A DNA stretch of 12,885 bases, from assembly GCA_964544865.1 (NCBI GenBank), contig CAZJDV010000075.1:1-12885 (forward strand). The letters run 5' to 3'. Of this stretch, positions 5,635 through 12,785 are shown one piece after another. This stretch comes from CAZJDV01 sp964544865. Its GTDB lineage: Bacteria; Chloroflexota; Dehalococcoidia; Lucifugimonadales; CAJWER01. The notes below the pieces were generated by a model. That model saw only the letters and a program-made list of their open reading frames with translations. It did no database searches and had not been told where the DNA came from. Position 1 is the first letter of the stretch; each line of letters begins with the position of its first letter. Both the position numbers and the translations under genes were made by a program.

Positions 5635-7119
5635 ATGGCCAAGCGGAACCTGGTGTTCATCATGAGCGATCAGCAGCGGTACGACACCTTGAGCTGCTAC
5701 GGCAACGAGTGGATGCAGACCCCGAACCTGGACCGGCTCGTATCTACAAGCTTCGTGTTCGAGGCCGCGTACGTGGCGCAGCCGGTGTGCACGCCGGCGC
5801 GGGCGTCGATCATGACGGGACTGTATCCCCATGCCGCCGGCCCCATCGTCAACAAGATGGCGCTCCCGACAGATGTACCCACGATCGCCGAGATGGCGTC
5901 GGACGACTACCTTTGCGCATACATGGGCAAGTGGCATCTCGGCGACGACCTGGTCCGGCAGCACGGCTTCGACATCTGGGTGAGCAGCGAGGACACCCAT
6001 CGGGAGGCATACACCCGCGAGGAGTACGGGGACCAGATGTCCGACTACCACCATCACCTGGCCGGCAGCGGCTTCCAGCCGGATCTGGAGCTGTCGGGCG
6101 CGAAGATATTCTCCGTCGACGCCAGGGCCCGGCTTCCGGAGGAGTTCCAGATGGCGTCTTTCCTCGCCGATCGCGCGGCCGCGTTCATTGAGGAGAACAA
6201 AGAGCAGCCGTTCATACTCTATGTTAGTACGTTCGAGCCCCACTCGCCGTACGACGGGCCCTTCGACGATTTGTACGATCCTGACACCTTGCCCGTCGGC
6301 CCAGCCTTCCTGAAAAAGCCGGATGGCGGCCCGTTGACGAACCGGGTCAGGGCGGACTACTTCATGCAGTACATGTCCGGCGGCGACCCGGCCCAGGACG
6401 AGTATATCTCCAGAACAATCGCCCCTGGCCACGACGTGACGACGGAGCGGGGCTGGCGCCGCCTCAGGGCGCAGTACCACGGCAACATCACCCTGGTGGA
6501 CCGAATGGTCGGCAAGATCACCGCGGCGCTGGACCGGGCCGGCATCGCCGACGACACGGCGGTGGTGTTCACCAGCGAGCACGGCGACATGCTGGGTGAC
6601 CACGGGATGCTGGAGAAGAGGTCGTTCTACGAGGAGGCGTCGAGGGTCCCGCTGCTGGTGCGGGCGCCGTGGATCACCCGCGAGAGACGGGATATCGGGG
6701 GCAGCGTCGGGCAAGTCGACCTGGTCCCGACACTGCTCGATCTGCTCGGTGAATCCAGCCCGCCGGGCGTTCAAGGTCAGAGCCTGGCGCCGGTGATGCG
6801 GGGCGAGAGGGACCTGGATGGAAACGACGTCTTCATCGAGTGGAACGGGATAAGTCACGACATGGAGGAACGATACCTGGGCGGAGCCGCGATCAACCGC
6901 ATGCTGTCCCTGGCATGGCGCTCCATAGTGTCCGATCGCTGGAAGCTCAACCTGTGCTCGGGCGACCAGTGCGAGCTTTTCGACCTTCGCACGGACCCCC
7001 ACGAGATGAATAACCTGTTTGACGACGCGCGGCAGCGGGACCGGGTCCGCGACCTGGCCGCACGCATTCGCCTCTGGCAGCACCGGACCGGCGACGTCGC
7101 TCCGCTCCCGGCGGTGTGA
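5635..7119 (+). CDS. Type I sulfatase (arylsulfatase/choline-sulfatase superfamily)
   Basis: A 494-residue sulfatase of the alkaline-phosphatase superfamily. It hydrolyses a sulfate ester (or a related phosphonate/phosphate ester) using a formylglycine made from Cys. The maturation motif is C52-T-P-A-R56, followed by ASIMTG. Other active-site elements are SDQQR at 11-15 (metal), GKWH at 98-101, H203 in EPHSPYD, and SEHGDMLGDHG at 314-324 followed by K328. The metal-binding SDHG seen in most relatives is SEHG here. The C-terminus has the usual CELFDLRTDPHEMNNL stretch. No signal peptide is present, so a cytoplasmic enzyme acting on an imported substrate is likely. ATG 5635 is preceded by AAGGAG at 8 bases; a GTG at 5626 overlaps that site and is rejected. 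The formylglycine-generating enzyme is not in this window. Confidence 0.9.
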   Translation: MAKRNLVFIMSDQQRYDTLSCYGNEWMQTPNLDRLVSTSFVFEAAYVAQPVCTPARASIMTGLYPHAAGPIVNKMALPTDVPTIAEMASDDYLCAYMGKWHLGDDLVRQHGFDIWVSSEDTHREAYTREEYGDQMSDYHHHLAGSGFQPDLELSGAKIFSVDARARLPEEFQMASFLADRAAAFIEENKEQPFILYVSTFEPHSPYDGPFDDLYDPDTLPVGPAFLKKPDGGPLTNRVRADYFMQYMSGGDPAQDEYISRTIAPGHDVTTERGWRRLRAQYHGNITLVDRMVGKITAALDRAGIADDTAVVFTSEHGDMLGDHGMLEKRSFYEEASRVPLLVRAPWITRERRDIGGSVGQVDLVPTLLDLLGESSPPGVQGQSLAPVMRGERDLDGNDVFIEWNGISHDMEERYLGGAAINRMLSLAWRSIVSDRWKLNLCSGDQCELFDLRTDPHEMNNLFDDARQRDRVRDLAARIRLWQHRTGDVAPLPAV

Positions 7120-7180
7120 TAGCACCACGGCACGCGGTCGGGAGGCGATGACCGAAAGGCCAGAACGAGACGCAGAATTA

Positions 7181-7209
7181 TTGACAGTGATTTGCCGCCT
7201 TGCTACACT
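7181..7209 (+). promoter_or_regulatory. Strong sigma-70 type promoter of the sulfite/nitrite reductase leader
   Basis: A perfect -35 TTGACA (7181-7186), the optimal 17-base spacer and a -10 TACACT (7204-7209). The predicted start is near 7216, so a short transcript would run into the terminator at 7299-7339 unless that is read through. Confidence 0.75.
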
Positions 7210-7239
7210 TACGCCATTGAGGACACCCGAGAGTTCCAC

Positions 7240-7269
7240 ATGGCCTGCGAGTGTATGAGCGACCTGTAG
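7240..7269 (+). CDS. Putative cysteine-rich leader peptide (attenuator ORF)
   Basis: A 9-codon ORF, MACECMSDL, starts about 24 bases after the predicted transcription start and ends at a TAG at 7267-7269. Two of its codons are Cys (7246-7248, 7252-7254), followed by Met and Ser, all sulfur-pathway amino acids. A weak GAGAG ribosome site lies 6 bases upstream. The ORF stands between a strong promoter and an intrinsic terminator, ahead of a sulfite/nitrite reductase gene, which is the arrangement of a translation-controlled attenuator. Such a short ORF could arise by chance; no protein function is claimed. Confidence 0.5.
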   Translation: MACECMSDL

Positions 7270-7298
7270 GGGTTGTGGTACGCCGCCCTGCGTGATGT

Positions 7299-7339
7299 AA
7301 AAGCCCCGCCAGGAGAAACCAACTTAGGCGGGGCTTTTT
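7299..7339 (+). terminator. Intrinsic terminator, probable attenuator of the reductase gene
   Basis: The arm AAAAGCCCCGCC (7299-7310) pairs perfectly with 7327-7338 around a 16-base loop; the T-run is 7335-7339. A possible antiterminator is GGGGTT (7269-7274, starting at the last base of the leader stop codon) pairing with AGCCCC (7302-7307), which would disrupt the terminator stem. It could instead simply end sulfatase transcripts, or do both, and the A-rich upstream side may let it act from the other strand too. The 283 bases between the sulfatase and the reductase hold only these control elements. Confidence 0.85.
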
Positions 7340-7402
7340 GTTGCTCCGAATGTACCGTCCAGCAAGGAAGATGATAATTCTAGGAGAGAGGGAATCCAGG
7401 AA

Positions 7403-9166
7403 ATGACTCAGACCGTATGGAAGCCACGCACACAGCGCGTCATCGAGGTCCTGCCGGAGGAGATCGACGACTTCAAGGCCGTGGTCAAGCAGTTCCAGGC
7501 GGGCGAGTGGGACGAGACCGAGTTTCAAGCATACAGGCTGAGGCAAGGCGTCTACGGCCAGCGCCAGCCCGACGTCCACATGGTGCGCGTCAAGGCCCCC
7601 TTCGGCGGCTTGACGGCGGACCAGCTCGATGCGATGGGCGTTGTGGCTTCGAAGTACACGCCCTTGAACAAGGGCCACGTCACCACCCGCGAGAACATCC
7701 AATTCCACCACGTCCCATTGGCGGACACCCCCGACTTCCTGAAGATTATCGGCGAAGAGGGGCTGTCCACCCGGGAGGCATGCGGTAACACGGTCCGGAA
7801 CGTCACGGGCTGCGCCCTGGCCGGCGTGTGCGCCGAGGAGCCGTTCGACGTCACGCCCTACGCCGCGGCGTTCTCTCGCTACTTCGTGAGGCACCCCTTC
7901 ACCCAGGCGTTGCCGCGAAAGATCAAGACAGCGTTCTCGGGCTGCGCGCAGGACTGCGCGATCACGGCTATCCACGATGTCGGGTTCTTGCCGAAGATCG
8001 TTGACGGGCAAAGAGGGTTCGAGATGCGCACGGGCGGCGGCACCTCGATCATGCCCAGGATTGCCCCCACGCTCTACGAGTTCGTCTCCGTGGACGATTA
8101 CCTGAAGGTAACAGAGGCTGTCCTCAGGATTTTCCATCGTTCGGACGAGCTGCGAAAGAACCGAATGAAGGCCCGGATCAAGTTCTTGATCGCGCGCATC
8201 GGCATCGAGGAATTCAGGAAGCTGGTAGACGAGGAGTTGAAGGAAGACTGGGCTCAAAGGTCCTTCGACCCGACCCCGCTGCTCTTCATCGAGGACGAAG
8301 AACAGGACGCGCCGGCGCCTCTACCGGGCGCGTACTCCACCAACGGCCACTCCCCCGAGTTCGAGCGCTGGGTGGAGACCAACGTCGAGGACCAGAAGCA
8401 AGCGGGATTCAAGATGGCGCACATCAAGCTTCCCCTGGGAGACATTCAAGCGGAGCAGTTCCACGAGCTCGCGGACCTGGCGCGCGAGTACGGCGGCGGC
8501 CGTGTACGAACTACCCACCAGCAAAACTTGGCCCTGCGCTGGGTGCCTGAGAAGGCGCTGCATGACGTCTGGCGAGAGCTGAGCCGGATTGGACTCGGCG
8601 ACTCCGGCGTACACGAGATCACGGACGTGGTCTCGTGTCCGGGCACCGATAGCTGCAAGCTGGGCATCACGTCGTCGATGGGGTTGAACCGGGCGCTCAG
8701 CAGGACGTTGGACGAGATCGACCTGAGCGATCCGCTGGTCAGGAAGATGCACGTCAAGATGAGCGGCTGCCCGAACGGGTGCGGCCACCACCACGTCGCT
8801 GACATCGGCTTCCACGGGGCCGCGGCCAGGGCGCCGGGAGGGCAGGTGCCCGCCTACGAGATGTTCGTGGGCGGCAGCTACGACGATGCCGATGCCCGGT
8901 TCGGCCAGAGGGTCCGGGGCCGCATTCCGACAAAGCAGGTCCCCGAGGCGATGAAGCGCATATTGAAGTTCTACCAGGAGGAGCGCGACGATGGCGAGCT
9001 ATTCAAAGACTTCGTGGTGCGCCAGACCTCCAAGGCTTTCGAACCGCTGCTGAAGGGCTTGGAGGAGACACGCAAGCTCGACCGCGAATCCATCGAGGCC
9101 TACATGGATTGGGACAAGACCCTGATCTACAAATTGGAGCGGGGTGAGGGGGAGTGCGCGGTCTAG
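7403..9166 (+). CDS. Ferredoxin-type siroheme sulfite/nitrite reductase
   Basis: A 587-residue assimilatory reductase, six-electron sulfite to sulfide or nitrite to ammonia. It shows the usual pseudo-twofold layout: ferredoxin-like half domain (about 45-110), siroheme/4Fe-4S half (about 115-275), an acidic and Pro-rich linker (about 285-320), then the second pair (about 325-385 and 400-525). Cluster/siroheme cysteines are C412 and C418 (CPGTDSC) and C456 and C460 (CPNGC). R97 in TTRENIQ is a likely siroheme contact. Y51 in GVYGQRQ lies where Mycobacterium SirA has its active-site Tyr, but the alignment is by eye. There is no flavin domain, so the donor is probably ferredoxin. ATG 7403 has GAGAGGG 10 bases upstream. 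The Cys-codon leader before it favours sulfite as substrate. Confidence 0.92.
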   Translation: MTQTVWKPRTQRVIEVLPEEIDDFKAVVKQFQAGEWDETEFQAYRLRQGVYGQRQPDVHMVRVKAPFGGLTADQLDAMGVVASKYTPLNKGHVTTRENIQFHHVPLADTPDFLKIIGEEGLSTREACGNTVRNVTGCALAGVCAEEPFDVTPYAAAFSRYFVRHPFTQALPRKIKTAFSGCAQDCAITAIHDVGFLPKIVDGQRGFEMRTGGGTSIMPRIAPTLYEFVSVDDYLKVTEAVLRIFHRSDELRKNRMKARIKFLIARIGIEEFRKLVDEELKEDWAQRSFDPTPLLFIEDEEQDAPAPLPGAYSTNGHSPEFERWVETNVEDQKQAGFKMAHIKLPLGDIQAEQFHELADLAREYGGGRVRTTHQQNLALRWVPEKALHDVWRELSRIGLGDSGVHEITDVVSCPGTDSCKLGITSSMGLNRALSRTLDEIDLSDPLVRKMHVKMSGCPNGCGHHHVADIGFHGAAARAPGGQVPAYEMFVGGSYDDADARFGQRVRGRIPTKQVPEAMKRILKFYQEERDDGELFKDFVVRQTSKAFEPLLKGLEETRKLDRESIEAYMDWDKTLIYKLERGEGECAV

Positions 9167-9230
9167 CTAGCGACGCCGCGGGCCCGGTGTTCGTTGCGGA
9201 TTAGCTCGGCAAGGAGGCGGAGCTGGAACT

Positions 9231-9617
9231 CTAGCCTGCCATGCGGCGAAATCTGGCCCACCAGCTCTCGCCGCGGTCGTCGATCGGCTGTCCGCGCCAG
9301 CGCTTCTCGATGCGGCGAGGCCGGATAAAGAACATCGCGTAGCCCACTATGAACAGGATGAGGCCTCCCCATGCCAGAGGTCCAACGAGGCCCGGTATGG
9401 CGGCCTGCATGATTAGCGCCGACAACAGCAGCGATACGGCTATCAGCATCACCCGGCCCGGGGTGATGGACCAGTTTTTCCCGCCGATTGACTCGCGTAT
9501 GTAGCGCCAGACGAGCCACAGGAATCCGCCCCGGGGACCGCGCGGCCCGCCGCCCAGGCCCAGTTCACCCGCCTGCCGCAGTATGTCTTCGATCTCTCTC
9601 TGGTAGCGCTGAGACAT
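9231..9617 (-). CDS. Conserved-looking two-helix membrane protein of unknown function
   Basis: A 128-residue protein that begins MSQRYQREIEDILRQAGE, a charged helix. A Gly/Arg-rich stretch (about 21-31), an aromatic segment (FLWLVWRYI) and two membrane helices (about 53-72 and 78-98) follow. A basic tail contains RIEKRWRGQPIDDR. Both ends are probably cytoplasmic. I chose the ATG at 9617 because a GGGAGGGG ribosome site lies just upstream; starts further out (to 9755) would read through the promoter. It is convergent with the reductase gene (64-base gap). No domain is recognised; the pattern resembles small hypothetical proteins of Chloroflexota, an impression I cannot test here. Confidence 0.75.
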   Translation of the reverse strand: MSQRYQREIEDILRQAGELGLGGGPRGPRGGFLWLVWRYIRESIGGKNWSITPGRVMLIAVSLLLSALIMQAAIPGLVGPLAWGGLILFIVGYAMFFIRPRRIEKRWRGQPIDDRGESWWARFRRMAG

Positions 9618-9631
9618 CCTCACCCCTCCCG

Positions 9632-9648
9632 GCGTGACAGACTCACGC
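9632..9648. promoter_or_regulatory. Inverted repeat GCGTGA-N5-TCACGC in the leader of the two-helix gene
   Basis: Perfect 6-bp arms (9632-9637 and 9643-9648) around CAGAC, directly upstream of the ribosome binding site of the gene starting at 9617. It could form an RNA hairpin next to the Shine-Dalgarno or be a protein site. The half-sites resemble the CRP half-site TGTGA, but the spacer is five, not six. Confidence 0.35.
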
Positions 9649-9712
9649 TTGCCGTCGGGCACCAGGCGCATGGCAGTAGCCGCCGGGCGATTTCGCCACA
9701 TCATTACTGTAC

Positions 9713-9742
9713 AGCGTAACGGGGGTTCAAAGGCGGTGTCAA
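9713..9742 (-). promoter_or_regulatory. Candidate promoter of the two-helix membrane protein gene
   Basis: Read on the minus strand: a perfect -35 TTGACA (9742-9737), an 18-base spacer and a -10 TACGCT (9718-9713). The predicted start is near 9706, giving an 89-base leader. The palindrome CTGTACAG (9707-9714) overlaps the -10 and start region and might be an operator. Confidence 0.5.
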
Positions 9743-9860
9743 GCCGTAGTGCCACGGAACATTCCTGGTGGGAAACAGCGTCTTGGGAGCAACAGGAAGC
9801 CGCGGGGGGCTAGATCTTGGATAAGCGTCGAGTCAGTTACTCCCGCGATGAGGCCGGGCC

Positions 9861-9889
9861 TTGACCTGCTATTGCGCAGCACGTATATT
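9861..9889 (+). promoter_or_regulatory. Strong sigma-70 type promoter of the ThDP-enzyme gene
   Basis: A -35 TTGACC (9861-9866, 5 of 6), a 17-base spacer and a -10 TATATT (9884-9889, 5 of 6). The predicted start is near 9896, some 240 bases before the gene. Confidence 0.75.
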
Positions 9890-9895
9890 AGCGGC

Positions 9896-10138
9896 GGGCC
9901 GGCGGCAGGCTTGCGAAGGGCTGCACTCCTGACCGCGCCGTTCCGCCAAGGCGCCCTTCCTTCTCACCAGGGGACGAGAGCCGGGAGCGGGTGGTCGGTA
10001 CTCCATATCAGGGACTCCCCTCTGTGTCCCGCGCTTGGGATGCTCATTCGCCACGGTGCTGGACCCTGGAGCATGGGCCTCCGCGCTGACCTCTAATTGA
10101 GGCCGAAAACGCATGAAAGACCACCAAGGAGAAGCCGA
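9896..10138 (+). other. Long structured 5' leader of the ThDP-enzyme gene
   Basis: This is the transcribed part of the gene-free stretch 9618-10138. Several stems can be drawn: GAAGGGC (9915-9921) with GCCCTTC (9953-9959) enclosing an inner GCGCC/GGCGC stem (9935-9939, 9950-9954); GGGGA (9970-9974) with TCCCC (10016-10020); and GTGCT/AGCAT around 10056-10074. There is no hairpin with a T-run, so no transcription attenuator is visible, and no T-box, TPP, SAM or cobalamin riboswitch core is recognised. AAGGAG at 10126-10131 is the ribosome site of the next gene, 7 bases from its ATG. Confidence 0.4.
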
Positions 10139-11779
10139 ATGGACGGAGACAGAGCCATAGCGAAGATCCTTAAAGCCGAGGGCGTCGAGTGGATGACCTG
10201 TTTTCCACACCAGTCGCTCATCGATGCCGTAGCTAAGGAGGGCATCAGGCCCATCATCTGCCGTCAGGAGCGCGCGGGCGTGAACATGGCGGATGGCTAC
10301 AGCAGGATCAACAACGGCAAGAAGATAGGCGTCTTCTCGATGCAGCGAGGACCCGGCGCCGAGAATGCCTTCAGCGGCGTGGCCCAGGCCTTCGCCGACT
10401 CTGTGCCGATTCTGCTGTTGCCGGGCGGCGCAGAACGCTCACGCATCGGCGTGCACCCCGGTTTCGACTCGGTAGACCACTATCGAGGGATCACCAAATG
10501 GTCGGGGCACATTAATCTTGCTGAGCGAATACCGGAGATGATGAGACGCGCGTACAGCCTGATGAAACACGGCCGGCCGGGACCGGTGCTTCTGGAGATT
10601 CCAGCGGACGTTGCCGAGGGGGACTACCCCGGCGGCGCGGTAGACTATACTCCGGTCAAGGAGCGCAGGTCGGCCGCGGACACCGACGAGGTGCGCGAGC
10701 TAGTCGCCGCGATGCTCAATGCATCGACCCCGGTGATCAACGCGGGCCAGGGCATCATGTACGCCGAGGCCACGGACGAGCTGGTCGAGTTCGCCGAGCT
10801 GACGAACATTCCCGTGCTCACGACCCTGGCCGGAAAGAGCGCCTTTCCTGAGAACCACCGCCTGGCCCTGGGAACCGGGGCCCACACGGCGACCCTTATG
10901 GTCGACCACTTCTTGAAGAAGACGGACTTCGTGCTGGGAATCGGCACCAGCTTTACGCTATCCACCTTCAACGCTCCCATGCCGCCCGGCGTGACGCTGG
11001 CCCACTCGACGAACTGCTTCGATGACCTGAACAAGGACCAGCAGACGCAATTCGGCGCCATCGGCGACGCAAAGCTGGTGCTCCGCCAGATGATAGACGA
11101 GGTCAAGAAGCAGGTGGGCCAGCACGGACGGGGCGACGAGGCCGGCGTAGCGGATGAAATCCGCAGGGTTAAGGATGCGTTCATGGCTGAATGGGGTCCC
11201 AGGCTGCGCTCCGACGAGGTGCCCATCAGCCCCTACAGAGTTTTCAGCGAACTGGCGAAGGCGGTGGACTCAGCCGAGACCATCATCACGCATGACTCCG
11301 GCTACCCGAGGGATCAGCTAGTCCCCTTCTGGGAGACTGTGACCCCGCGAGGGTACCTCGGCTGGGGCAAGTCGACGCAGCTTGGTTATGGACTTGGATT
11401 GGCCTTGGGAGCGAAGCTGGCGGCGCCGGAAAAGACTGTCATCAACGTCATGGGCGACGCGGCGTTCGGAATGTCGGGATTGGACATAGAGACCGCCGCG
11501 AGGAGCGGCATCGGTACGCTCACGGTGATCCTGAACAACAGCATCATGACCCACTACTCCTCGAACATGCCCTACGCCACCGAGCACCACGGGAGCAACA
11601 AGCTCTCGGGGGATTATGCCAAGGTGGCCGACGGTCTCGGCGCCCACGCGCAGCGCGTCGATAGCCCCGACCGGATCGCCCCGGCAATTCGCAGTGCCCT
11701 CGAGGCGACGCGGACGGGGCAGCCCGCCGTGATCGAGATGATAACCAAGGAGGAGGAGGCGGTCGCGCGGTTCTGGTAG
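10139..11779 (+). CDS. Thiamine-diphosphate-dependent enzyme, acetolactate-synthase superfamily
   Basis: A 546-residue ThDP enzyme with the full three-domain architecture of acetolactate synthase and 2-oxoacid decarboxylases. The N-terminal pyrimidine-binding domain (about 1-170) carries the activating glutamate E44 in CRQERAGVNMADGYSR. The middle domain (about 190-325) contains NAGQGI. The C-terminal pyrophosphate-binding domain (about 365-535) has the Mg/ThDP motif starting GDAAFG at 439 and ending NN at 466-467. The usual third residue Gly of GDG is Ala, a common variant. I chose ATG 10139 for its AAGGAG site; an upstream TTG (10097) lacks one. The reaction cannot be assigned: acetolactate synthase, a 2-oxoacid decarboxylase, a 2-hydroxyacyl-CoA lyase or a sulfoacetaldehyde-type enzyme are all possible. 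No small regulatory subunit gene follows, which argues against housekeeping acetolactate synthase. Confidence 0.88.
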   Translation: MDGDRAIAKILKAEGVEWMTCFPHQSLIDAVAKEGIRPIICRQERAGVNMADGYSRINNGKKIGVFSMQRGPGAENAFSGVAQAFADSVPILLLPGGAERSRIGVHPGFDSVDHYRGITKWSGHINLAERIPEMMRRAYSLMKHGRPGPVLLEIPADVAEGDYPGGAVDYTPVKERRSAADTDEVRELVAAMLNASTPVINAGQGIMYAEATDELVEFAELTNIPVLTTLAGKSAFPENHRLALGTGAHTATLMVDHFLKKTDFVLGIGTSFTLSTFNAPMPPGVTLAHSTNCFDDLNKDQQTQFGAIGDAKLVLRQMIDEVKKQVGQHGRGDEAGVADEIRRVKDAFMAEWGPRLRSDEVPISPYRVFSELAKAVDSAETIITHDSGYPRDQLVPFWETVTPRGYLGWGKSTQLGYGLGLALGAKLAAPEKTVINVMGDAAFGMSGLDIETAARSGIGTLTVILNNSIMTHYSSNMPYATEHHGSNKLSGDYAKVADGLGAHAQRVDSPDRIAPAIRSALEATRTGQPAVIEMITKEEEAVARFW

Positions 11780-11782
11780 GGC

Positions 11783-12661
11783 CTACGAAAGTCCCACCCG
11801 GCCTATGCCGTCGGTCGATCCCTCGCCGGTCAAGAACCCTCGGATGTCGTTGGCGTACTTGACCTCAGAGTCGTCCTCGGGCCGATAGCCGATCGCCTCG
11901 TGAGCATTGGACAGCGACCAGAAGGCGCGGGTGTTGTTGCTGATGCCGTAGACGACCTGCCAGGGGATGCCGTGCTCGTTTTCGATGTCCGGCGCCTTGA
12001 TGGCCCTACGGAATAGCTGCGTCAGGTCGCGCCGGCTGATATAGGCGCCCAGGTCCCGCTTGTAGCCCGCCGGATCGTCCTTGAAGCCGGCCACGTCGAT
12101 CTCGCGGGGCGCGCCAATCCCTGATACGTGGTGCTCCGCACCCGAGGCGGTCTGGAACCCCGGGAAACCGCAGGCGAAGACGAACCCCACGTGCTCGTAG
12201 CTGGCCTTGGCCCAGCCGTAGAAGTTATCGGACAGCGGTAGCTCGTACGGGTCGAGCACCTCTATCTTGCGCTCGTGTATGAGCGCGTGCTCGTACCAGT
12301 CTGCCGCGTGGTTGGAGCTCGCCACCGCGACACGGGGCACGCCCGCATCTTGGGCGCAGCGCATGACGTTGTAGACCATCCTCACGTTGTCGATCTCGAT
12401 GGAGAAACGGTCCACGGCCTCGCCGGCGCCCTGTTTGTGACCCAGGTGGACTACAGCGTCGACTCCCTCGAAGTAGCCCCGATAATTGCCGCGGTCGGGG
12501 TCGGTGAGGTCGACGATGTTGACGCCGTCCACGGGGTCCCCGGACCGGTCCCTATCTTTGACGTCCAGCAGGACAGTTTCGTACCGCTCCGAGAACGCGG
12601 GCAGTAGCTGGGCGGCGATGTAGCCTGTTGCGCCCGTTATCAAGACCTTGTTGACGGCCAT
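11783..12661 (-). CDS. NAD-dependent SDR, uronate-dehydrogenase-like epimerase/dehydratase
   Basis: A 292-residue extended short-chain dehydrogenase, presumably cytoplasmic. The Rossmann NAD motif is TGATGYIA near residue 9. Catalytic residues are S115/S116 in ASSNHAADWY and Y148/K152 in YGWAK. The SSNH...Y motif and the C-terminal VVYGISNNTRAFW with GYRPEDDSE closely match bacterial uronate dehydrogenases, which oxidise glucuronate or galacturonate to the aldarolactone; I compare from memory. About 25 extra residues (roughly 172-205) stand where those enzymes have a short loop, so the substrate may differ. ATG 12661 has AGGAGG about 10 bases upstream on its strand. It ends 3 bases from the stop of the convergent ThDP gene, with no terminator between, and is divergent from the tRNA gene. 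Confidence 0.85.
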   Translation of the reverse strand: MAVNKVLITGATGYIAAQLLPAFSERYETVLLDVKDRDRSGDPVDGVNIVDLTDPDRGNYRGYFEGVDAVVHLGHKQGAGEAVDRFSIEIDNVRMVYNVMRCAQDAGVPRVAVASSNHAADWYEHALIHERKIEVLDPYELPLSDNFYGWAKASYEHVGFVFACGFPGFQTASGAEHHVSGIGAPREIDVAGFKDDPAGYKRDLGAYISRRDLTQLFRRAIKAPDIENEHGIPWQVVYGISNNTRAFWSLSNAHEAIGYRPEDDSEVKYANDIRGFLTGEGSTDGIGRVGLS

Positions 12662-12748
12662 CGGGGCGCCCTCCTGATTCGCATCTGAAGCGTCAGAGTG
12701 GAGCCTATCACATCCCCGGGAGCGCGGGCCGGGGGTGACGCGGCGTCA

Positions 12749-12777
12749 TTGCGGCGGGGAGCGGGTTTTGCTATAGT
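12749..12777 (+). promoter_or_regulatory. Candidate promoter of tRNA-Ala
   Basis: A -35 TTGCGG (12749-12754, 3 of 6), a 17-base spacer and a -10 TATAGT (12772-12777, 5 of 6). The predicted start is near 12784, about 32 bases before the tRNA. A near-palindrome TGACGC-G-GCGTCA (12736-12748) abuts the -35. Confidence 0.55.
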
Positions 12778-12785
12778 ACCCCTAC

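Noticed and set aside
5632..7239. A 535-codon open frame on the minus strand opposite the sulfatase
   Set aside because: The protein is Arg/His/Val-rich, matches no family, and lies wholly opposite a gene with clear catalytic motifs; long antisense frames are expected in GC-rich coding DNA. The same reasoning removes the minus-strand frames at 7178-8257, 4404-5249 and 2818-3456.
10040..10096. 18-codon ORF in the ThDP-enzyme leader (begins MLIRHGAGPW)
   Set aside because: Considered as a branched-chain amino-acid attenuator peptide, but Leu/Ile/Val codons are not clustered, no ribosome site precedes it, and no attenuator hairpin follows.
10113..10160. 15-codon ORF overlapping the start of the ThDP-enzyme gene (begins MKDHQGEAEW)
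   Set aside because: No ribosome binding site, no relevant codon enrichment and no terminator to regulate. The AAGGAG inside it serves the ThDP gene's ATG.
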